This document shows, piece by piece, positions 31,854 through 40,723 of a stretch of 64,000 nucleotides of DNA. The stretch comes from Pontivivens nitratireducens (lineage in GTDB: Bacteria; Pseudomonadota; Alphaproteobacteria; Rhodobacterales; Rhodobacteraceae), in the NCBI RefSeq assembly GCF_014235845.1, contig NZ_JACJUQ010000005.1, positions 178,390 through 242,389 on the forward strand, written 5' to 3'. How positions within the stretch are numbered: the first letter of the stretch is position 1; each line of letters opens with the position of its first letter. The notes under the pieces were generated by a model that saw nothing but the letters and a program-made list of their open reading frames with translations, did not search any database and had not been told where the DNA came from. A program made the translations under genes and the position numbers.

Positions 31854-33410
31854 ATGCGCACGATTTTCGTACTTTTCGACAGCTTGAACCGGAGCGCATT
31901 GGGCGCTTATGGCGGCACATCCGTCAAAACGCCGAATTTCGACCGGTTTGCCGAGCGAGCCATGACCTTCGACCGGCATTACGTCGGATCGTTGCCCTGC
32001 ATGCCAGCGCGCCGCGACCTGCACACCGGGCGACTGAATTTCACGCATCGCAGCTGGGGGCCGCTGGAACCATTCGACAATTCCTTCGCCGAGATCCTCA
32101 AATCCAAAGGCACCTACAGCCACCTGATCAGCGATCACCTGCATTATTTCGAGGATGGCGGCGCCGGGTTTCACACCCGTTTCAACAGCTGGGACTTCAT
32201 CCGCGGGCAGGAATACGATCCCTGGGTCGCCATGGTGAAACCGCCTCTGGATCGCTTTCGCGAAATGTATGACGCGCGTCATTATCCGATAACCCGTGAT
32301 AGCAAGCGTTTTCAGTCAATGGTCAACCGTGAAACGATCCGGGACGAAGCCGATTTTCCAGGGCCGAAATGCTTCGCGTCAGGGTTCGAGTTCCTCGACA
32401 GGAACCGTGAGGCCGATGACTGGCTGCTGATGTTGGAATGCTTCGATCCGCACGAACCCTTTCACGCCCCCGCCGACTATCAAGACGCCTATGTCGCGTC
32501 GGCGGGCAAGGTTCTGGACTGGCCGCGCTATGAACGCGTGGCGGAAAACCCGGAAGAGATCGAAACGATCCGCGCCAATTACGCGGCACTTGTGGCGATG
32601 TGCGATGCCTATTTCGGCAAGTTGCTGGATTATCTGGACCGCCACGAGATGTGGGAGGACACGGCTCTGATCCTGACCACGGATCATGGTTTCCTGTTGT
32701 CGGAGCATGACTGGTGGGGCAAATGCCGGATGCCCTATTATGAGGAAGTCAGCCACATCCCGTTGATGATCCATGACCCGCGCTTTCCGCAGGCGGCGGG
32801 GCAGCGGACCGATGCGGTGACCCAGACAATGGACCTGATGCCGACGCTTCTGGGGCTGCACGATGCGCCCGTGCCGCCCGAAGCCCGCTCGCATGATCTG
32901 GCGGACGTGCTGGCAGGGCCCGCCTCCGGTGGCCGCGATGTCGCGGTGTTTGGCGTTTTCGGGGGGCCGATCGGGATGACGGACGGTCAGCATGTCCTTT
33001 ACCATTACCCCGCCGACTGGCGCGCGCCGGGGCTGCGTGAATACACGCTGGCGCCACAGCACATGAACGGCCCGTTTTCGGTCGCGGAGTTGAAGACTGC
33101 GGAACTGTCGCAGGGGTTCGACTTCACCAAGGGCGTGCCGCTTTTGTCGATTGCGGCCCTGCCGGACGCGCCCCGTGTGCCGATGAATGACGGTTTGGGC
33201 TTCGACGATGTCGGCACGCGTCTTTACGATCTGGTCGATGATCCTGCCCAGGAATGCCCCGTCGACGCTCCGGACATCGCTGCGCGCCTGCGGGCGCAAG
33301 CTATCGCGGTTCTACAAGACCACGACACGCCCGAGGAAGTGTACCGCTGGTACAACCTCGACGTTTCCACACAGACCAAAAAAAGGGAGGAACTACATGA
33401 CACTGTTTAA
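31854..33410 (+). CDS. Sulfatase (formylglycine type), cytosolic
   Basis: A 518-aa sulfatase. The signature CMPARRDL gives the C-x-P-x-R formylglycine site near residue 51. Metal ligands are suggested by the N-terminal FDSLNR and by LTTDHGFLLSEHDWWGK. There is no signal peptide, so it works in the cytoplasm on an imported sulfate ester. The maturation enzyme is not in the window. The ATG at 31854 follows AAGGGGGAC. Its end overlaps the tctC start by 14 bases, which ties it tightly to the TTT transporter. Choline-sulfatase-like and arylsulfatase-like activities are both possible. Confidence 0.87.
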   Translation: MRTIFVLFDSLNRSALGAYGGTSVKTPNFDRFAERAMTFDRHYVGSLPCMPARRDLHTGRLNFTHRSWGPLEPFDNSFAEILKSKGTYSHLISDHLHYFEDGGAGFHTRFNSWDFIRGQEYDPWVAMVKPPLDRFREMYDARHYPITRDSKRFQSMVNRETIRDEADFPGPKCFASGFEFLDRNREADDWLLMLECFDPHEPFHAPADYQDAYVASAGKVLDWPRYERVAENPEEIETIRANYAALVAMCDAYFGKLLDYLDRHEMWEDTALILTTDHGFLLSEHDWWGKCRMPYYEEVSHIPLMIHDPRFPQAAGQRTDAVTQTMDLMPTLLGLHDAPVPPEARSHDLADVLAGPASGGRDVAVFGVFGGPIGMTDGQHVLYHYPADWRAPGLREYTLAPQHMNGPFSVAELKTAELSQGFDFTKGVPLLSIAALPDAPRVPMNDGLGFDDVGTRLYDLVDDPAQECPVDAPDIAARLRAQAIAVLQDHDTPEEVYRWYNLDVSTQTKKREELHDTV

Positions 33411-34386
33411 CAAGATTGCAGCCGTCGCGCTCAGCGCCACGGTACTGGCCAGCCCCGCGCTGGCCGAATTCCCTGAACGGAATATCGAGAACATCTACCC
33501 CTGGGCGCCCGGCGCGACCATGGCGGCGAGCCAGGTGATCGCCGACGCGATGGGGGATGAGCTTGGCGTCAACATTTCGGTCGTCTCGACACCGGGCGCT
33601 GGCGGTGTGAAGGCGTTCGAGACGGCGATGTCACGCCCGGCGGACGGCTACACGATCTTCGACGGCTATGTCGCACCTCTCGTCTTGCAGCCGATGCAGG
33701 GCAACGCGGACTGGAGCTATACGGATTTCACGCCGCTGTGGTCCGCCACCTCCAACGCCTTCGCCATCGCCGTGCGCGCGGATGAGGACCGATTCGAGGA
33801 TCTGCCTGCGCTGCTCGATTATGCGGCTCAGAATCCGGGCGATCTGCGCTATTCGCCGGGCAATGCCGGGGCGCTGCCGCATATGGTGGTGGCCAAGGTC
33901 ATGCAGAACAGCGACGCCGTCGCGCAGCTTGTCCCCTACCCGGAAATCGACAACGCGGTTCGCGATCTGCGCAGCGGCATCCTCGACTTCATTGTGATCA
34001 ATCCGGGGGTCTACACCGTCAACAAGGACAGCGTGAAGATTCTCGGCGTCCTCTCGACCCTCGAACGGTCGTCCGAGACCTATGGCGGTGCGCCGCTGAT
34101 CGGGTCGTTCGGGCTGGACATGGGCATGACCGATCTGTCTCCGATGGGCTGGAACTGGTGGCTCGTACGCAGCGACACGCCAGAGGGCGTCGTCGCCACC
34201 CTGCGTGAGGCCATGGGCACGGTTATGAACGACGAGGAAACACAGAACCGGCTCCTCGAAATGGGCTATGTGCCGACGCTGTTCTCCCCTGAGCAGTATG
34301 AGGAGATCGTCGGCCCGGTCGCGGAGCAGCTGCAAGGCGGCATCGACGCCATCGCGTGGGAGAAGGAGCAGCTCGACAACATGTAA
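33397..34386 (+). CDS. tctC: TTT transporter solute-binding protein (TctC family)
   Basis: A 329-aa periplasmic protein with a signal peptide ending ASPALAEFP. TctC/Bug-family segments are seen: IENIYPWAPGATMAASQVIADAM, VSTPGAGGVKAFETAMSRPADGYTI, LRYSPGNAGALPHMVVAKV. The ATG at 33397 overlaps the sulfatase end and follows GGGAGG. It would bind the compound whose sulfate ester is cleaved by the neighbouring cytosolic sulfatase. The GAGG-containing loops and length fit the family. Confidence 0.88.
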   Translation: MTLFNKIAAVALSATVLASPALAEFPERNIENIYPWAPGATMAASQVIADAMGDELGVNISVVSTPGAGGVKAFETAMSRPADGYTIFDGYVAPLVLQPMQGNADWSYTDFTPLWSATSNAFAIAVRADEDRFEDLPALLDYAAQNPGDLRYSPGNAGALPHMVVAKVMQNSDAVAQLVPYPEIDNAVRDLRSGILDFIVINPGVYTVNKDSVKILGVLSTLERSSETYGGAPLIGSFGLDMGMTDLSPMGWNWWLVRSDTPEGVVATLREAMGTVMNDEETQNRLLEMGYVPTLFSPEQYEEIVGPVAEQLQGGIDAIAWEKEQLDNM

Positions 34387-34425
34387 GTTGTGGCGTCGCC
34401 GCCGCGTCTGAGGGAGGAGAAAATC

Positions 34426-34914
34426 TTGCGTCTACGGGCTTATTCCTATGACTGGATCGTGTGGGGGCTGTTTCTGGCGCTGCCGCTCGTCATTTTCTGG
34501 CAGGCCGCCACCTCACTCGAAGAACAGGGCGTGGCGGGCGGCGGCCCCATGGAGAACGCGGCCAGCTTCCCCCGACTGATCGCCTGGCTCCTCCTCGGCC
34601 TCGCGGCGGTGAACGGAGTTCGCATCGCGCTCTGCCGCATTTCCGCGCCTTCCCCGCTGGCGCCGACGCCCACGACGCGGCTTGCCTGTGTCGTGGCGGC
34701 GGTCTTCGTCGCCTACCTGCTCTTGCTGCCGTGGCTGGGGTATCACCTCGTCACGCCGGTCATGATGGCGACGACGATGATGTTGCTCGGACTCTCGATC
34801 CCCGTCGCGGTCGCGGGCGGTGTGGCGATATCGCTGCTCGTGGCGGCGGTGTTCCAGGGGCTGCTTAACGTCGTGTTGCCGGTCGGTCTCTTCGAGATCA
34901 CATTGTTCGGCTGA
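34426..34914 (+). CDS. tctB: TTT transporter small membrane protein (TctB family)
   Basis: A 162-aa protein with four predicted helices (IVWGLFLALPLVIFW, FPRLIAWLLLGLAAVNG, ACVVAAVFVAYLLLLP, VAVAGGVAISLLVAAVFQ). An in-frame GTG exists at 34390, but GGGAGGAG at 34412-34419 is spaced for the TTG at 34426, so TTG is taken as start. It assembles with TctA. Weakly conserved family; identification rests on topology and position. Confidence 0.8.
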   Translation: MRLRAYSYDWIVWGLFLALPLVIFWQAATSLEEQGVAGGGPMENAASFPRLIAWLLLGLAAVNGVRIALCRISAPSPLAPTPTTRLACVVAAVFVAYLLLLPWLGYHLVTPVMMATTMMLLGLSIPVAVAGGVAISLLVAAVFQGLLNVVLPVGLFEITLFG

Positions 34915-34918
34915 CCGG

Positions 34919-36427
34919 ATGCTTGACCTTCTCATTCAGGGTGCACCGCTGTTCTTTACGTGGCAGGCGGTGCTGCTGACAGCGGCGGGGATTGTCGCCG
35001 GCCTGTTCATCGGAGTCCTGCCCGGGCTGGGGCCGCTGATGGGCATCGTTCTGATGCTGCCGGTGGCATTTCACTTGCCGCCGATTCCGGCGATGGGGAT
35101 GCTGATCGCGATCTATGTCGGCGGATCGGCCGGTGGTTCGATCTCGGCTATCCTGCTGCGGATCCCGGGCACGCCCCTCGCCGCCGCCACGCTGTTCGAC
35201 GGCTATCCGATGGCGCAGAAGGGGCGGTCGCAGGATGCTATCGGGCTGTCGATCATCGCTTCGTCGCTGGGCGGGCTGCTCGCCGGTTGCGTGCTGTTGT
35301 TTTTCTCGCCCCTTCTTGCGGCGTTCGCGCTGCGCTTCGGCCCGCCGGAATATGCCGCGATGGCGCTCTTCGGGCTTCTGACCATCGCGATCGTATCCGA
35401 GGGTTCGACGATCAAGGGGATGGTCACGGGGGCCTTCGGACTGGCCATCGCTACGATGGGGACCGACGAGTTCACCAACGCCTATCGGTTCACCTTCGGG
35501 AACTTCAACCTGACGAGCGGCCCGCATATCGTTCCCGTGGTTGTCGGCCTGTTCGCGCTCTCCGAGGTCTTCGTGCAGATCGAAGGCGGCGACCTAACCG
35601 CCAGCCCGAAGATCCAGCGGCTCAGGGTGTCGTTCCGCGCATTGCGGCTGATCCTGGCGCATAAGGTCAACCTCGTCCGCTCGGCGATGATCGGCACGTT
35701 CATGGGCGCTATTCCGGGCGCTGGCGGGGATGTCAGCGCCTTTGTTTCCTATGCTGTCGCGCGCCGTCTTGCGGGGCCGGACGAAGGCTACGGTGAGGGC
35801 GCGGAGGGCGGTGTCGTTGCGACCGAGGCGGCCAATAATGGCTGTTGCGGGGGCGCGCTGATCCCGTCCCTGTCGCTTGGCATCCCCGGTGACGCCTCGA
35901 CAGCGGTTTTGCTAGCGGCGCTGTTTCTTCTGGGGTTCTTTCCGGGGCCGGAGTTGTTCCAGTACAACGCCGACATCGCGGGGGGCATCTTCATCGCCTA
36001 TCTCATTGGCAATATCGTGCTGCTGATCGCCGGGATCGTGCTGGTCCCGTTTTTCGGCAGCGTGCTGAAGCTTCCGAAGGCGTGGCTGCTGCCCGCCGTG
36101 ATCCTGCTTTCGACGATGGGGACTTACGCTTTACAGAACTCGGTCTTCGATCTGTGGGTCATGCTGGTGTTCGGGGCGGTCGGCTATCTGTTGCGCCGCG
36201 CAAATTATCCACTTGCGCCAATCATCATCGGCATGATCCTCGGCCCCGTGTTGGAGAACAACCTTCGCCGGTCGCTGCTGATCTCACGCGATGGGTTGCA
36301 GATCTTCATTGACCGCCCGATCAGCGCGACGATCCTGGGGATGACCGGGGTGTTGCTGGCCTATGTCGTCATCACGCTGATCCGTGGCGCGCCGAAAGCT
36401 GCGAAGGACGAAGAGTCGTCGGATTGA
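34919..36427 (+). CDS. tctA: TTT transporter large permease (TctA family)
   Basis: A 502-aa membrane protein with about 12 helices and clear TctA signatures: FIGVLPGLGPLMGIVLMLPVAF, YVGGSAGGSISAILLRIPGTP, ATLFDGYPMAQKG, GTFMGAIPGAGGDVSAFVSYAVARR and EAANNGCCGGALIPSLSLGIPGD. It is the transport channel for the TctC-bound substrate. The ATG at 34919 lies four bases after the tctB stop. It ends the sulfatase operon; no strong terminator is seen in the 121 bp that follow. Confidence 0.9.
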   Translation: MLDLLIQGAPLFFTWQAVLLTAAGIVAGLFIGVLPGLGPLMGIVLMLPVAFHLPPIPAMGMLIAIYVGGSAGGSISAILLRIPGTPLAAATLFDGYPMAQKGRSQDAIGLSIIASSLGGLLAGCVLLFFSPLLAAFALRFGPPEYAAMALFGLLTIAIVSEGSTIKGMVTGAFGLAIATMGTDEFTNAYRFTFGNFNLTSGPHIVPVVVGLFALSEVFVQIEGGDLTASPKIQRLRVSFRALRLILAHKVNLVRSAMIGTFMGAIPGAGGDVSAFVSYAVARRLAGPDEGYGEGAEGGVVATEAANNGCCGGALIPSLSLGIPGDASTAVLLAALFLLGFFPGPELFQYNADIAGGIFIAYLIGNIVLLIAGIVLVPFFGSVLKLPKAWLLPAVILLSTMGTYALQNSVFDLWVMLVFGAVGYLLRRANYPLAPIIIGMILGPVLENNLRRSLLISRDGLQIFIDRPISATILGMTGVLLAYVVITLIRGAPKAAKDEESSD

Positions 36428-36548
36428 TTTTCTTACATCTGAACCGAGGATCTTTGGCCTTGCGTCCGCACTACATTGGCTTCCGCCAGAGCGGGTTCCG
36501 AGGGCAGGCAAGTTCGATCCGGGTCTTTCGGACAAATGGATCCGTTGG

Positions 36549-37469
36549 CTATTCTTGGCCGTGACCGTAGAGTTCAGCATTATCATGCGCGCGGTCCTGA
36601 TGCTCGAACTCCAGACTTGAATGGTTGATGGCAAAGCGGTCACGCAGGCGATCCTTGATCTCTCGCTTCACGGTCTCGATGCGCGACCAGGCCTCCGCCG
36701 TCAGGACGACGTGGCAATCAAGCGCTGCCTCATGCTCCTGCATTTGCCACAGATGCACGTGATGCACGTCGCTTACGCCTTCGACGCTTCGCACTGTTTC
36801 CACCACCTTGCTGCCATCCATCTCTGGCGGGCTGCCCAGCATGAGTGTTCGGATCGGACCGCCGATTTCGGTGAAGGCCAGCCATAATATGTAGAGTGCG
36901 ATACCGATGGTTATCACCGGATCGACCCAGCGCAGATCGTAGAGGATGATCAATGTCCCCCCGACGATGACCGCGAGCGAGGCGAGCGCGTCCGACAGGT
37001 TGTGCAGAAAGAGTGCGCGTATGTTCACGCTGCCCTTTTGCATCGACCAGGTAAGCCAGGCCGTCAGGCTGTCCACGATCAGCGCGACGGTGCCGAGTAT
37101 CACGACCGTCCAGCCCTGCACCTGGGGCGGGTCGATCATGCGCATCGCACCTTCGTAGATCAGATAGAAACCGATGAGGATCAGCGTCGTGTAATTGATC
37201 AGGGCGGCCACGATCTCGATCCGGCCATAGCCGAAGGTCATGTCTTCGTCCGCAGGCCGCCGCGCAATCTTGCGCGCGGCAAAGGCTATCAGCAGCGATG
37301 CCATGTCGGAGAAATTATGCAGTGCATCGGCAATCAGGGCGAGGCTGCCGGACAGGATACCGCCGATGATTTGCGCGACGGTCAGAAGCGCGTTCGCCCA
37401 GATCGCGACGGAGACGCGCCGGTCGCCTGATTGCGCGCTGATATGCGCGTGGCCGTGGTCATGCGGCAT
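36549..37469 (-). CDS. Cation diffusion facilitator (CzcD/ZitB type)
   Basis: A 306-aa metal-proton antiporter exporting zinc or similar divalent metals. It begins with a His-rich MPHDHGHAH. Six helices carry the metal-site motifs ALIADALHNFSDMAS and LHNLSDALASL, where the H/D-x3-D pairs in helices II and V are typical of Zn/Cd CDF proteins. The cytosolic domain follows (VHHVHLWQMQEHEAALDCHV). It is convergent with tctA and divergent from the aromatic operon. Length normal. Confidence 0.88.
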   Translation of the reverse strand: MPHDHGHAHISAQSGDRRVSVAIWANALLTVAQIIGGILSGSLALIADALHNFSDMASLLIAFAARKIARRPADEDMTFGYGRIEIVAALINYTTLILIGFYLIYEGAMRMIDPPQVQGWTVVILGTVALIVDSLTAWLTWSMQKGSVNIRALFLHNLSDALASLAVIVGGTLIILYDLRWVDPVITIGIALYILWLAFTEIGGPIRTLMLGSPPEMDGSKVVETVRSVEGVSDVHHVHLWQMQEHEAALDCHVVLTAEAWSRIETVKREIKDRLRDRFAINHSSLEFEHQDRAHDNAELYGHGQE

Positions 37470-37694
37470 TTCGTGCCTCCTTCGCGTAGCGGTGCTCGTT
37501 ATGAAACGCGGCGGTATGTCGAACGTTCCGAAGCTGGGCGCAATGCGGGCTTACTGGATACAAGCGTCTCCCGGCCCATTCGACCAGCGTTTTCTGGCCC
37601 GTCAAACAGGGGTGGTTTGACCGCTTTCCCCGCTCAAAACGTATTGCAGCATATCCGAGGCCAGTTTCAACCGCCTCCATCGAGGTAAGAATCT

Positions 37695-37715
37695 TAATTG
37701 ACACTATATCAATAA
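37695..37715. promoter_or_regulatory. Operator of the aromatic operon (inverted repeat, TetR-type)
   Basis: ATTGA (37697-37701), 7 nt, TCAAT (37709-37713), with flanks that nearly extend the arms to 7 bp. The same design occurs perfectly at 46814-46834 next to the tetR gene. A possible -35 TTGACA overlaps it, so binding would block transcription of the operon starting at 37750. The remaining 37470-37690 shows no gene. Confidence 0.7.
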
Positions 37716-37749
37716 ATACTGTATGCCCGTTTAACCCAAGGAGGACAGA

Positions 37750-38985
37750 GTGCAGAATCAAACCGTAAAGCCGTTGGCAGGATTGCGCGGCGCCCAGTGG
37801 AACGAAGCTCAATTACCGGCTGACATGCGCGCAAGCGTACATTCGTTGACCACCGTGGACGGGGCCAATCTCAACGGTTTTCTGTACTCGCGCGGGGGTG
37901 AAAAGGCCGTGTGCTGCCTGATGCACCCGCGGGAGATTCTGGCCAGTCATTATCTTGTGCCGGAACTGCTGCGCGCGGGGGCCGCCGTGTGGGTTCAAGG
38001 GTCGCGCAGTGCGGGCAACGACCTGCGTCTTGAGCATGAGCTGGCTGTGCTCGACGTGGATGCGGGCACTTCATTCCTCAAGAACGCGGGCTTCGAACAG
38101 ATCGTGTTGGTGGGCAATTCCGGTGGCGGCGGGCTTTACGCCTATTACGCCGAGCAGGCATCGCTCGACCCGGAGGCACGGGAGAAGCGCACGCCAGGCG
38201 GGCGGCCGGTCAAGCTGGCGCAGGCCCCGTTGGCCCGGCCCGATCTGATGATCTTCGTCGCGCCGCACCCGGGGCAGGGTATCTTGCTGATGAACTCCGT
38301 CGACCCGTCGGTGACTGACGAACGCGATCCCCTGTCGATGGATCAGTCCCTGTTTCCGTTCGCATCCGAAAATGGCTTTGATCCCAAAGGAGCGACATAC
38401 GCCCCCGATTTCGTGACCCGCTATCGCGATGCGCAAAGGGCACGGACTGCCCGAATTGATGTCGCCGCAAAGGACATGATCCGCTCACGCATGCTCGCAC
38501 GCAAATTGAGTGATCCGTCCATGCAGGAAAAGCTGATTGCGGGCTGGCAGCAGATATTCGAAGTCCCGCGCACCGATGCGGACCTGCGGAACTGGGACCT
38601 CTCCCTGGACCCTACGGATCGCAAGATCGGCTCGCTGTGGGGCAACGATCCGTTCAAGACAAACATGAACGGCGTCGGCTTTGGCCGGGTGTGTACGCCG
38701 GAAAGCTGGCTTTCGACGTGGTCAGGGCTGACCTCCCGCGCCTCGATCGTGCGGTGCGCACCCGCGATCGACCAGCCGACACTCGTTATCCGCTACACAG
38801 CCGATGCCTGCGTTTTCCCCGCCGATCTGGAGGAGATCTGGCAAGCTCTCGGAACGAGCGACAAGGAAATCGCTGTCATTCGCGGCACCCATCACGGGCA
38901 ACCGCTGGAGCCGGGAGAGCCGAGCGGCCAGGCCCTGGCGGGTGAGGCGATACGTGATTTCCTGGCGGGGCGGTTGACGACCTGA
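37750..38985 (+). CDS. Alpha/beta-hydrolase-like protein, first gene of aromatic operon
   Basis: A 411-aa protein with a serine-hydrolase elbow GNSGGGGLYAYYAEQ after a core segment AVCCLMHPREILASHYLVPELLRAGAAVW, and a C-terminal RGTHHGQPLEPGE where the histidine would lie. A conserved acid may be in VIRYTADACVFPAD. It starts with GTG at 37750, behind a strong AAGGAGGAC. As leader of an operon for aryl-CoA metabolism it may cleave an ester or amide of the aromatic acid, or act on a ring-cleavage product. The exact reaction cannot be read. Confidence 0.7.
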   Translation: MQNQTVKPLAGLRGAQWNEAQLPADMRASVHSLTTVDGANLNGFLYSRGGEKAVCCLMHPREILASHYLVPELLRAGAAVWVQGSRSAGNDLRLEHELAVLDVDAGTSFLKNAGFEQIVLVGNSGGGGLYAYYAEQASLDPEAREKRTPGGRPVKLAQAPLARPDLMIFVAPHPGQGILLMNSVDPSVTDERDPLSMDQSLFPFASENGFDPKGATYAPDFVTRYRDAQRARTARIDVAAKDMIRSRMLARKLSDPSMQEKLIAGWQQIFEVPRTDADLRNWDLSLDPTDRKIGSLWGNDPFKTNMNGVGFGRVCTPESWLSTWSGLTSRASIVRCAPAIDQPTLVIRYTADACVFPADLEEIWQALGTSDKEIAVIRGTHHGQPLEPGEPSGQALAGEAIRDFLAGRLTT

Positions 38986-39009
38986 ATAAAAACTCTGGGA
39001 GGAGAGGCC

Positions 39010-40686
39010 ATGAAATACGAACCAAATGAGCGGCTTGCCGGTGTCGTCTATCCGGATCCAGCCGATGTGCAACGTTGGCATGAGGCCGGTGCACTCAGGG
39101 ATGAGACGTTGGCCGAAGGGTTCCGGTCCGCCGCCAGGAAACACGCGACCCGTGATGCGATCCTGTGGGTTGGCGGAAAGATGACCTACGCGCAGCTGGA
39201 TGAGGCAAGTGACCGGGTGGCGGCGGGGCTTCTGGATCTGGGGCTGGCGCCGCTGGATCGGGTGATCTTTCAGCTGTCCAATACGCCTGAAACCCTGATC
39301 GCCTACATTGCCTGCTGGAAGGCGGGCATCATTCCGATCTGCACATTGTCCGCACATCGGGAGATGGAGATTGGCTATTTGGCCAAATTCGGTGGGGCCA
39401 AGGCGCACTTTATCGAATCCGACACGCCCAAGTTCGACTTCCACGCATTCGCACAGAAAATACAGGGCGAGGTTGAAAGCCTGCGCTTGATCATCTCCAC
39501 TCGCGGCACAGCTGGGAAGGGCGCTGTCGATCTGGCCGATTTGCAGACAAAGCGTGAGGGCGTGGCAGAGGCATTGGCCAAGGTGCCGCGCGATCCCATG
39601 CAGGTTGGCGCATTCCAACTGTCCGGCGGGACAACAGGGGTGCCCAAGATCATTCCCCGGCTCAATTCGGAATACGCGTATAATATGCGCTCAGTTTTCG
39701 CGTTCAAAGGCTGGTCATCCGAGGATCGCATCTTTGTGCCGATGCCATTCGCGCACAACCTGAACATGGGATGCGGCTGGGGCTCCATGATCTTGTCAGG
39801 CGGCGCGGTGATTGCCACGCCGCAGGTCGATCCGGCCTCGATCCGTGCCGTGCATAATACCCTGCGCCCCACTGTGATGGGTGCGGCCAAGCCGATCGTG
39901 ATGCGGATGAAATCCGAGGTCCTCGAAGGTCAGATAGATATCAGCAGCCTGAAGGAGATCTTCTCGACCGATGCGGCCGAAACTGTAACGAAAACCATGG
40001 GTGTTCCCGGCCACCAGATCTTCGGCATGACCGAGGGCACGTGCATGTTCACCCGTGAGGGGGACAGTGAGGCGATACGCTACAACACCTGCGGGCAGCC
40101 AATATCGGAATTCGATGAGGTTCGGATACTCAAACCGGGTACGGAAACCGATGTCCCCGACGGTGAAATCGGTGAGATGGTAACCCGCGGGCCCTACACG
40201 ATCCGCGGCTATTACAATGCCGAGGAGCGCAATGCCGAAGCATTCACATCCGACGGCTTCTACCGCTCCGGCGATCTGATGCGCCGGATCCGGGAGGACG
40301 GGAAGGCATATTATTCGTTCGAGGGCAGGATCAAGGATGTCGTGGACCGCGCGAACGAAAAGGTGAACTGCGAGGAAGTCGAACGCGCCGTAATGGCTCA
40401 TCCCGCGTTCACGGATGTCGCTGTGGTCGGCATGCCTTGTCCGACGCATGGGGAGCGGATTTGTCTGTTTGCCGTGGCACCGGAGGGCACCGCTCTGCCG
40501 AGCGTCAAGGAACTGGGTGCGTTCCTCAAGGATGCAGGCCTCGCAATTTTCAAATGGCCCGAGCGGATCGAACGCATTGATGCGCTGCCGCTGACCAAGG
40601 TGGGCAAACTGGACAAGGCACCATTGCGCACACTCATCGCAGAAATGGTGCACCGTGAAGCAGCTGGCGAGACGATGGCGGAATGA
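39010..40686 (+). CDS. Aryl acid-AMP/CoA ligase (EntE/salicylate-CoA ligase type)
   Basis: A 558-aa ANL-superfamily adenylating enzyme. Seen: the P-loop-like A3 motif LSGGTTGVPKIIPR, A5 FGMTEGTCMFT, A7 YRSGDLMRR, A8 GRIKDVVDRANEKVNCEEVE and the catalytic lysine region LTKVGKLDKAPLR. The sequence around VIFQLSNTPETLIAYIACWKAGIIPICTL follows 2,3-dihydroxybenzoate and salicylate ligases (EntE, DhbE, SdgA) more than benzoate-CoA ligases. It would activate a 2-hydroxy- or 2-amino-benzoate for the hydroxylase encoded next. There is no carrier protein nearby, so CoA is the likely acceptor. Confidence 0.82.
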   Translation: MKYEPNERLAGVVYPDPADVQRWHEAGALRDETLAEGFRSAARKHATRDAILWVGGKMTYAQLDEASDRVAAGLLDLGLAPLDRVIFQLSNTPETLIAYIACWKAGIIPICTLSAHREMEIGYLAKFGGAKAHFIESDTPKFDFHAFAQKIQGEVESLRLIISTRGTAGKGAVDLADLQTKREGVAEALAKVPRDPMQVGAFQLSGGTTGVPKIIPRLNSEYAYNMRSVFAFKGWSSEDRIFVPMPFAHNLNMGCGWGSMILSGGAVIATPQVDPASIRAVHNTLRPTVMGAAKPIVMRMKSEVLEGQIDISSLKEIFSTDAAETVTKTMGVPGHQIFGMTEGTCMFTREGDSEAIRYNTCGQPISEFDEVRILKPGTETDVPDGEIGEMVTRGPYTIRGYYNAEERNAEAFTSDGFYRSGDLMRRIREDGKAYYSFEGRIKDVVDRANEKVNCEEVERAVMAHPAFTDVAVVGMPCPTHGERICLFAVAPEGTALPSVKELGAFLKDAGLAIFKWPERIERIDALPLTKVGKLDKAPLRTLIAEMVHREAAGETMAE

Positions 40687-40723
40687 CCGATTTTTCACCG
40701 GTTAAAATTGAGGGAGTCTCGAT

